Below, piece after piece: positions 6,977-12,750 of a stretch of DNA of 22,029 bases. The notes below the pieces were generated by a model. It had not been told where the DNA came from, made no database searches, and saw only the letters and a program-made list of their open reading frames with translations. A program made the translations under genes and the position numbers. The stretch lies in assembly GCA_910577665.1 (NCBI GenBank), contig CAJTOJ010000046.1, positions 1-22,029 on the forward strand, given 5' to 3'. Source of the DNA: an uncultured Acetatifactor sp. (lineage in GTDB: Bacteria > Bacillota > Clostridia > Lachnospirales > Lachnospiraceae). Every line of letters begins with the position of its first letter. Positions within the stretch are counted from its first letter, which is position 1.

Positions 6977-7485
6977 CTATGCCGTAAAAAATGCGACATG
7001 AATATTCGCATGGTCAAATAATAGCATACCCCAATGGGTGTGTTACTCTGGATAGTTCAAATACTCCAAATGGTTTTTTTGATTGTATTATACCGAATTC
7101 GGGACAATACTGGCAAGCAATGCAATCAAACAACTCTTGGCATAGCATTTTTATTTTCCCTTTTCCCTGGCAATCGTCATAATTTTGTGAATGTTTCCTT
7201 ATGGCTCCCTGCCATTGCAGCGAGGTTGTTGACTATGACTATAGATTTGATTGCAATGTCCAGTAAGCCGATAGGGTGAGGTTGTCTGAATCGGTTTTTC
7301 TGATAGCCGCTGCCGTTTCCTAACACCATATATGACACATAGACTCCAGGATCCCATCTTATAGTCTGTTACCTGTCCAATATACAGATTCCATAATTCG
7401 ACAATTTTCATTAAAATCTTTAGAGAGCGGGAAGTACACATAAGGATAGGGATGGATTGCGAAATGGGTTTTGGATAGCTGTGAT
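6977..7485. other. About 500 nt without a recognisable gene
   Basis: No frame on either strand combines a start, an RBS and a familiar protein. A minus-strand promoter-like pair is present (TTGCCA with TATAAT 18 bp away, near 7090-7120). Fragments such as LDIAIKSIVIVNNLAAMAGS on the minus strand look protein-like but have no start. A 6-bp hairpin lies at about 6990-7010. The stretch is AT-rich compared with the polysaccharide locus and continues the decay zone on its left. Confidence 0.4.
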
Positions 7486-7505
7486 CTGGAAGCTGTTTCT
7501 TCCAG
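7486..7505 (+). other. Stem-loop in the recombinase leader
   Basis: CTGGAAG (7486-7492) and CTTCCAG (7499-7505) form a perfect 7-bp hairpin with a six-base loop. It lies about 10 nt before the AGGAAGGAG of the recombinase. It has no T-run, so it is not a terminator. Confidence 0.45.
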
Positions 7506-7526
7506 CACGGCAGAAAGGAAGGAGAT

Positions 7527-8129
7527 ATGGCAGATATATATGGTTATATCCGCGTTAGCAGCCGTAATCAGAATGAAGACAGACAGATGGTCACCTTTCA
7601 GGAGATGTCGATCCAGGCCGAGAATATTTTCATGGATAAGCAATCGGGGAAAGACTTTGACCGTCCTTCATACAAACGTATGGTGCGGCGGATGAAAAAA
7701 GATGATCTGCTCTATGTGAAAAGCATAGACCGCCTGGGGCGCAATTATGAGGAAATCCTGGAACAGTGGCGGATCCTTACCAAGGAAAAGGGTATCGACA
7801 TTGTGGTGCTGGATATGCCGCTCTTGGATACCCGCAGGGGAAAAGACTTGATGGGTACTTTTTTAAGCGATATTGTTCTGCAGGTTCTGTCTTTTGTGGC
7901 AGAGAATGAGCGGGCGAATATTCGGCAGCGGCAGGCGGAGGGTATTGCGGCAGCTAAGGCCAGGGGCGTGTGCTTTGGAAGACCGCCGGGACCACTGCCA
8001 GACAATTTTCAGGAAGTACTCAAGCTGTGGAAAGCGGAACAGATTACGGGAACGGCAGCAGCAAAAATGTGTGACATGCCATTGTCAACATTCCGCTACC
8101 GTGCAGAAGCTTATCAGAGAGCCAGATGA
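7527..8129 (+). CDS. Small serine recombinase (resolvase/invertase family)
   Basis: The 200-residue protein has the catalytic domain in MADIYGYIRVSSRNQNEDRQ (nucleophile Ser11), the arginine motif in DRLGRNYEEI and the long E helix in SFVAENERANIRQRQAEGIA. A basic linker (KARGVCFGRPPGP) and a C-terminal helix-turn-helix (ITGTAAAKMCDMPLSTFRYR) follow. Size and order are those of DNA invertases and resolvases such as Hin, Gin and Tn3 resolvase, not of large integrases. It forms a tetramer that cuts and rotates DNA at two short dyad sites. It is preceded by AAGGAG and a leader hairpin. About 100 bp downstream of its stop lies a pair of inverted repeats around a promoter, its most likely substrate. 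Invertase rather than resolvase activity is inferred from that context. Confidence 0.92.
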   Translation: MADIYGYIRVSSRNQNEDRQMVTFQEMSIQAENIFMDKQSGKDFDRPSYKRMVRRMKKDDLLYVKSIDRLGRNYEEILEQWRILTKEKGIDIVVLDMPLLDTRRGKDLMGTFLSDIVLQVLSFVAENERANIRQRQAEGIAAAKARGVCFGRPPGPLPDNFQEVLKLWKAEQITGTAAAKMCDMPLSTFRYRAEAYQRAR

Positions 8130-8227
8130 TAATAGGACTTTTCGTGAAATGTAACCATCTGTAGGAACTGTCTTCGAATGAAATTTTTCAGTATGGGGTA
8201 ATGACAGATAGTCCGGCTTACAGAAAT

Positions 8228-8349
8228 GTGTACCTTTTTGCAAAGTACTTATTGGATTAATGTTATCACATATATATTCCATTTTCAAGGGGAATTGAAA
8301 GAAAACGGGGGTTCGTTTCCTTTGTCATAAGGGTATCAGAAAGGTACAC
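8228..8349. repeat. Putative invertible promoter segment bounded by inverted repeats
   Basis: GTGTACCTTT at 8228-8237 recurs as its exact reverse complement AAAGGTACAC at 8340-8349. With one indel and one substitution the match extends to AAATG(G)TGTACCTTTyTG, covering 8224-8240 and 8337-8354. The left site has internal dyad character (AAATGT GT ACCTTT), as expected for a serine-recombinase crossover site with a two-base core. The 102 bp between the repeats contain a promoter now facing left. The segment lies between the recombinase and the first gene of the polysaccharide locus. I infer a DNA inversion switch; no read evidence is available here. Confidence 0.6.
8260..8288 (-). promoter_or_regulatory. 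Promoter inside the invertible segment, pointing away from the polysaccharide locus
   Basis: On the minus strand TTGAAA (8283-8288) and TAACAT (8260-8265) are separated by exactly 17 bp. If the segment inverts around its centre, the -35 and -10 boxes move to 8289-8294 and 8312-8317 on the plus strand. Transcription would then start near 8324, about 30 nt before the TTG at 8353. I see no comparable plus-strand promoter in the present orientation. Confidence 0.55.
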
Positions 8350-8352
8350 CAT

Positions 8353-9447
8353 TTGGCAGATGAAGGAGTGAGTAACACGAAGCAATCATCCCGGCAGCAA
8401 TTCCTTAAGGAGTATAAGCAAGAGTATCAGAAAGAACATCAAACAGGACATCAGGCAGCAGAACATCAGAAAGAGTATCAGGCAGGACATCAGAACAAAT
8501 CCAGTCCTCCCAGAATTGGTGTGGGTTATCAAGTCGGCAGCCTTACTGTGACATCGCCCACAGGTCAGAGAAAGGGCGGATACACCATATGGTGCTGTCA
8601 CTGTGCCTGCGGCGGTGAAATCCTGCTGGATACCAGGTGTCTGCAGAGAGGAACGGTAACCCACTGCGGGTGTATCTCCAAAGTCAGGCCTGGTCAAAGG
8701 GACATTACCGGGATGCGGTTTGGTAAGCTGGTGGCCATAGAACCTACAGGGACAGCTGCAGGTGGCTCTGCCATATGGCGCTGCCTGTGTGACTGCGGTG
8801 GGCAGGTCTGTGCACCTCTGCATCAGCTGGTGGCAGGATACAGGAAGAGTTGTGGCTGTCTGGGCCACCCGGCCAGGAAGGACTATGTGGGGGTGCGGTT
8901 CGGGCGTCTGACAGTGATGGCCTATGCAGGTAAACAGGATGGTATGCACCGGTGGAAATGTATCTGTGATTGTGGCAAGGAGACCATAGTGGGGCAGTCT
9001 CTGCTACAGTGTGGCAAGACAAAAAGCTGCGGCTGCCTTCAGGCTGAGAGCTACAAGGAGAATCTGAAACTGATAGACGGTACTTCCGTGACCATGCTGG
9101 AGGCTGGGAAGAAAAGACGTATTGCAAGTAACACCAGCGGCTATACAGGTGTTTACCATAGTTCCAGGTGTGACAAATGGATAGCCCAGATCAACTTTAA
9201 GGGCAAGGCATATTACCTTGGCTCTTACGCTGACATACAGGATGCAGTCCGCGCCCGCAGACAGGGGGAAGAAATGCATGATATGTTTCTGGAATGGTAC
9301 TATGAGAACCATTCCTCGGCTTCAGCAAGAAAGGCAGCAGGGCAGACAGCCGTACAGGCAACAGGCCATATAACAGGAAGGGAAGGAGTAGGGCCAGCAG
9401 GACAAGGCTTCCCCCATGGACCGACCAGGAGGGACGGAGGTGTATAG
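8353..9447 (+). CDS. AP2-domain protein with three zinc-ribbon-like modules, first gene of the polysaccharide operon
   Basis: The 364-residue protein has four parts. Residues 15-50 are a low-complexity Gln/His/Glu repeat (units such as QKEHQTGHQ). Three related modules follow at about 56-107, 117-169 and 177-228, each with the pattern G-x-x-x-G-x-L-x-V, W-x-C-x-C-x-C-G and a closing C-G-C (WCCHCACGG/HCGC, WRCLCDCGG/SCGC, WKCICDCGK/SCGC); the Cys sets could bind zinc. Residues 259-320 form an AP2/ERF-like DNA-binding domain (SNTSGYTGVYHSSRCDKWIA, then AYYLGSYADIQDAVRAR). Related domains occur in phage and mobile-element proteins. The tail is Gly/Ala-rich. The TTG start has AAAGG 8 nt upstream; a GTG at 8368 is an alternative. 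The gene abuts the sugar transferase. A DNA-binding regulatory role is inferred. Confidence 0.75.
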   Translation: MADEGVSNTKQSSRQQFLKEYKQEYQKEHQTGHQAAEHQKEYQAGHQNKSSPPRIGVGYQVGSLTVTSPTGQRKGGYTIWCCHCACGGEILLDTRCLQRGTVTHCGCISKVRPGQRDITGMRFGKLVAIEPTGTAAGGSAIWRCLCDCGGQVCAPLHQLVAGYRKSCGCLGHPARKDYVGVRFGRLTVMAYAGKQDGMHRWKCICDCGKETIVGQSLLQCGKTKSCGCLQAESYKENLKLIDGTSVTMLEAGKKRRIASNTSGYTGVYHSSRCDKWIAQINFKGKAYYLGSYADIQDAVRARRQGEEMHDMFLEWYYENHSSASARKAAGQTAVQATGHITGREGVGPAGQGFPHGPTRRDGGV

Positions 9448-10071
9448 ATGGAAGGGGGAAACAGGCACATCTATTTATGGGTAAAGCGGATACAGGATGT
9501 AATACTGTCAGCCATGGCATTGGTGGTATTTTCGCCAGTGTTGCTGCTCATTGCCCTGGCCGTGGTAATAGATGATGCCCGCGGTGGGCCTATTTTCACA
9601 CAGATCCGGTGCGGACAGGAGGGAAAGGAATTCCGCTTATACAAATTCCGTACCATGTATGCAGATGCGGAGCGGCAGCTGGAGGAACTGCTTCCACGCA
9701 ATGAGATGACAGGCCCTGTATTCAAGATCAAAGAAGATCCCCGGATCACCAGGTTAGGCAGATTTCTAAGATCTACGGGACTGGACGAACTGCCTCAGCT
9801 GATAAACATTCTGAAAGGGGATATGTCAATTGTGGGCCCAAGGCCTCCTCTTCCCCGTGAGGTAAGTAGTTATACTCCATATCAGCGGCAACGCCTGGCA
9901 GTACGTCCAGGGCTTACCTGCTTCTGGCAGGTGCATCCTGCCAGAAACAGCCTGGATTTTGATACCTGGGTAGAGATGGACCTGCGATACATACGAGAGC
10001 AAAGTTGGCTGCTGGACTGGAAGCTGATTTTCTTTACCATAAGAGCAGTTTTGAACAGGGAAGGTATGTAA
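9448..10071 (+). CDS. Undecaprenyl-phosphate sugar-1-phosphate transferase
   Basis: This is a short (207 residues) member of the bacterial sugar transferase family (PF02397). It loads the first sugar phosphate onto undecaprenyl phosphate to start a surface polysaccharide repeat unit. A basic N-terminus is followed by one hydrophobic membrane segment (VILSAMALVVFSPVLLLIAL). The catalytic region has GPIFTQIRCGQEGKEFRLYK, FRTMYADAE, RFLRSTGLDELPQLINILKG (DELPQ motif) and DMSIVGPRPPLPRE, then GLTCFWQV and the family's C-terminal FDTWVEMDLRYIREQSWLLD. It lacks the N-terminal multi-helix domain of WcaJ/WbaP, as usual for the short Gram-positive form. The ATG directly follows the AP2 gene stop, with GGAGG in that gene's last codons, so the two are translationally linked. 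The sugar specificity cannot be read. Confidence 0.92.
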   Translation: MEGGNRHIYLWVKRIQDVILSAMALVVFSPVLLLIALAVVIDDARGGPIFTQIRCGQEGKEFRLYKFRTMYADAERQLEELLPRNEMTGPVFKIKEDPRITRLGRFLRSTGLDELPQLINILKGDMSIVGPRPPLPREVSSYTPYQRQRLAVRPGLTCFWQVHPARNSLDFDTWVEMDLRYIREQSWLLDWKLIFFTIRAVLNREGM

Positions 10072-10135
10072 TAGAAAAAGGATGTAGCAACCAGGAGATG
10101 CTGGAGATGCAATAGTATTCATTTGATAATTAGGT

Positions 10136-10159
10136 CTTCCACTGTGGGAGGTTTTTTTT
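10136..10159 (+). terminator. Probable terminator or attenuator after the sugar transferase gene
   Basis: CTTCC (10136-10140) pairs with GGAGG (10147-10151), including one G-T pair, and is followed by eight T. The short stem suggests moderate strength, so some read-through into the rest of the locus is plausible. Confidence 0.55.
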
Positions 10160-10186
10160 ACACGACAAAACTAATATATTAAATAA

Positions 10187-10215
10187 TTGGCAACTGAAAA
10201 ATATCGCGATATTTT
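10187..10215 (+). promoter_or_regulatory. Possible promoter with an 18-bp palindrome over its -10 region
   Basis: TTGGCA (10187-10192) and TATTTT (10210-10215) are 17 bp apart. The perfect palindrome AAAATATCGCGATATTTT (10198-10215) covers the -10 box, so a dimeric repressor could block it. Alternatively the palindrome is only an RNA hairpin in the leader. The RBS AGGAGG of the next gene follows. Confidence 0.4.
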
Positions 10216-10236
10216 AAAGAAAAAGGAGGCGTTAAG

Positions 10237-11115
10237 ATGCAGAAGCAGATAAGGGGGAAGGAAGGACAAAGGCTTCGGCGGATACTCTTGTGTGTATTCC
10301 TGGCGATTGTTGTCCTGATTCCTGGAGGGTGCTATCTGCTGTCGGAGAAACTGGAGGTCACGTTCTACCACCTGTATTCTTCCAAAGCAACAGGGGGAGA
10401 GAACACCCGCATTGTAGTGTTATCAGATCTGCATAACCGGGAGTTCGGTTCGGGGAATTGTGACCTGGTGGCCCAGATTGGCGCATTACAGCCTGATCTG
10501 GTCATCATAGCAGGTGATATGGTTAATGCGGACGATGACAACCTGGATGTGATCCTGCATCTGTGTGACAAATTGCTGGAGATCGCACCAGTGTACTATG
10601 GGCCAGGCAATCATGAGAGCAATCTGATGTATGAAAAGGGAAGTCCTCTGGAGAGTCTGCTTATGGAGCGCGGTGTCCATGTCCTGGTCAACCGTGCAGA
10701 GGAAGTCACCATACATAGAACCAGGTTCTTGATCGGCGGTCTGACCACATCCCCGGAAGGATATGAGGAGTATGGTGCCCAATTTGTGGATGGCTTCGAG
10801 AAAAACACGGATTTTAAACTATTGATTGCCCACTATCCCAGCCTCTATTATGAGGCATTGGCAGGCAAGGAGATTGACCTGGGGATCTGCGGCCATTATC
10901 ATGGCGGACAGATACGCCTTCCTGGGGTGGGTGGACTATACCATAGGGATACAGGTTTTTTCCCTAAGTACAGTGGCGGTCTGTACAGCCTGTCATCTGG
11001 TACGGTGTTTGTGTCCAGGGGAATGGGAGGACACAGTATTTTTCCCCGGATCAACAACAGGCCAGAACTGGCTGTCATCGACATCAATGGCAGACAGGAG
11101 ACAGATATACCATGA
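10237..11115 (+). CDS. Membrane-anchored metallophosphoesterase (YkuE/YaeI-like)
   Basis: The N-terminus has one membrane segment (ILLCVFLAIVVLIPGGCYLL) that would anchor the protein. The calcineurin-like metallophosphoesterase domain has all motifs: VVLSDLHNREF (Asp64, His66), IIAGDMV (Asp94), YGPGNHES (Asn125, His126), LLIAHYPS (His199) and GICGHYHGGQ (His220, His222). The motif set fits the YkuE-like branch, some members of which act on lipid-linked substrates. Placement inside a polysaccharide locus suggests cleavage of an undecaprenyl- or sugar-phosphate intermediate, but that is inference. A strong AGGAGG lies 7 nt upstream of the ATG. The gene has its own candidate promoter, and the next gene follows after 18 nt. 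Confidence 0.9.
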   Translation: MQKQIRGKEGQRLRRILLCVFLAIVVLIPGGCYLLSEKLEVTFYHLYSSKATGGENTRIVVLSDLHNREFGSGNCDLVAQIGALQPDLVIIAGDMVNADDDNLDVILHLCDKLLEIAPVYYGPGNHESNLMYEKGSPLESLLMERGVHVLVNRAEEVTIHRTRFLIGGLTTSPEGYEEYGAQFVDGFEKNTDFKLLIAHYPSLYYEALAGKEIDLGICGHYHGGQIRLPGVGGLYHRDTGFFPKYSGGLYSLSSGTVFVSRGMGGHSIFPRINNRPELAVIDINGRQETDIP

Positions 11116-11133
11116 CAAAGGAGAGGGTGTGAC

Positions 11134-12750
11134 ATGATAATAGTGAGTGCGATTATGCCGGTTCTGCTATTGTACCTGGTTTATTTATACATAACATTGA
11201 TCCGACGCTTTTTTCGGATCAAATCAAAGCTGCCGGTTACGGGACTGAAGGATGGTTTAAGCCGCTTGTCCGGCAAAGGAGGTCATCTGGCTATATACGG
11301 GGTGCTGTTTTTCCTGGCCTGTTTCCTGGGGCAGGTGGTAGCAGGAGCCTGGGCGCCGGATATGCTGCTTGTCTTTAACTATGAGGAGGCAGCCAGAGGG
11401 CAGAATCCCAATGCCACCCGCTTCAATGAATCTGATATTTTGTCTGGTCATATTCTGGAGGAAGTTATTCAGCGGGGGAACCTTAAAATGGATGTGGAGC
11501 AGCTGTCTGACTATCTGACCATTTCAACACCTTTGGACAAGGAAGGGCTTGACATTACGAATGAATCGGACCTGAAGATATCTACGGAATACTGGATTCA
11601 CTGTTCCCGGTGGGTATCCCTGCATCACACAGAACCCAGGACGGTGTTGAACCTTCTGGCTGATGTGTACTGGGAGGATTTTGTGCGCAATTATGCGGAA
11701 AATGACAGCGTACTGGACTTGTCCTTTGAGGAACTGGAAGGAATGGAATACCTGGATGTGAAGGACTACCTGGATGTGAAGGACTACCTGTGGATGCAGG
11801 CAGGCAAGCTGAAGGATTATCTTCCTGGCTACAGCAGGGAGAGCAGCAGTTTCCGGGCGGTGGACAGTGAGGAGACTTTTGCTTCCCTGTCCCGGAAGAT
11901 TGAAAATTTCATGGATATTGAACTGGAGCGCTACGAGGCTTTTGTTTTGGAAAATGGTTTGGCTCTGAACAGCGGAACTTATCTGTCCAGGATGCAGTAT
12001 GCCAACCGCCTTCTGGATACAGACCGGAAGAAGGACATGGCAGCATATGATGTGCGCATAGAAGCCATTGACATGTACAATGCGTTTATGACCCGCTTTG
12101 TGCTGATCCCCACATATGATACAGACAAAGAGTTCTATATGTCCAGGACCAAGGTGGGGGTAGACTATTTTGCGGATGAGGCCAAGGAACATCTGCAGTC
12201 TGCCACAGAAATGATGGAAGAAATGGAACACAATACATACGCTTCCACCCAGGTGGAGTCTGGCAGGGCTGCTGCGGATGCCTATGCCCTGGCGGATGCA
12301 AGGATTGAGGCATTGAAGGCCGAACTGATGAACCTGTCTGTCCAATGCAGGGAATTATGCAATACCTATGTCAAGGAGAAACGTGATGGCTATATCCAGA
12401 TAAGCCTTTCTTCTCCATCAAGGGTGGATCAGGCGATAGCAGCCCTGTTGCCAACCCTTCTCTTTGTTATTGCCTATGGGGGCATTTCCATGCTGAATCC
12501 GATCTACCAGGAATGCCGGGGCGAACGGGGAGCTGGAAGAAAGCAGAGAGGCCAGGGGAGAAAGAAGACTTCCCAAAAGGTGTGGAAGGGGAATCAGCCC
12601 GGAGGAGAACAGGGACAGTTTGACAATAAAGAGCAGAAAGAGCTGCCGAAAGAGCAGGACGGGCAGGAAAGCCAGGATCTGGATCAGGCAGTGGAACCGC
12701 CAGCACCCATGGAAGAGAGACCTGGAGATGGAGAGGAGGGGACATCATGA
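11134..12750 (+). CDS. Membrane protein with large extracytoplasmic domain, polysaccharide co-polymerase (Wzz)-like
   Basis: The 538-residue protein has an N-terminal helix (MIIVSAIMPVLLLYLVYLYI), a second near 52-75 (LAIYGVLFFLACFLGQVVAG) and one near 440-462 (AIAALLPTLLFVIAYGGISM). About 365 residues, with helical and coiled-coil-like stretches, lie between the second and third. The segment FNYEEAARGQNPNATRFNES followed by an LSDYLTIS-like region resembles chain-length determinant proteins. After the last helix comes a cytoplasmic tail of about 75 residues rich in Gln, Glu, Lys, Arg and Pro. An 18-bp tandem duplication (11749-11784) encodes YLDVKD twice. Start ATG has GGAGAGG upstream; the stop overlaps the next start (ATGA), so the two proteins are probably made and act together. 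The Wzz-like role is an inference from shape and context. Confidence 0.6.
   Translation: MIIVSAIMPVLLLYLVYLYITLIRRFFRIKSKLPVTGLKDGLSRLSGKGGHLAIYGVLFFLACFLGQVVAGAWAPDMLLVFNYEEAARGQNPNATRFNESDILSGHILEEVIQRGNLKMDVEQLSDYLTISTPLDKEGLDITNESDLKISTEYWIHCSRWVSLHHTEPRTVLNLLADVYWEDFVRNYAENDSVLDLSFEELEGMEYLDVKDYLDVKDYLWMQAGKLKDYLPGYSRESSSFRAVDSEETFASLSRKIENFMDIELERYEAFVLENGLALNSGTYLSRMQYANRLLDTDRKKDMAAYDVRIEAIDMYNAFMTRFVLIPTYDTDKEFYMSRTKVGVDYFADEAKEHLQSATEMMEEMEHNTYASTQVESGRAAADAYALADARIEALKAELMNLSVQCRELCNTYVKEKRDGYIQISLSSPSRVDQAIAALLPTLLFVIAYGGISMLNPIYQECRGERGAGRKQRGQGRKKTSQKVWKGNQPGGEQGQFDNKEQKELPKEQDGQESQDLDQAVEPPAPMEERPGDGEEGTS
11749..11784 (+). repeat. Tandem 18-bp repeat (two copies) inside the co-polymerase-like gene
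   Basis: TACCTGGATGTGAAGGAC occurs twice in a row and is followed by TACCTG, the start of a third copy. It adds YLDVKD units without breaking the frame, so copy number could vary by slippage. Confidence 0.85.

Noticed and set aside
6990..7010. ATGCGA/TCGCAT hairpin as an operator
   Set aside because: Only six pairs, no nearby promoter or gene start that it would control.
8298..8323. Imperfect 10-bp hairpin inside the invertible segment as a terminator
   Set aside because: It has a mismatch and no following T-run in either orientation.
11524..12345. A 273-codon minus-strand frame inside the co-polymerase-like gene
   Set aside because: His/Gln/Ile-rich composition typical of antisense reading; no start signal.
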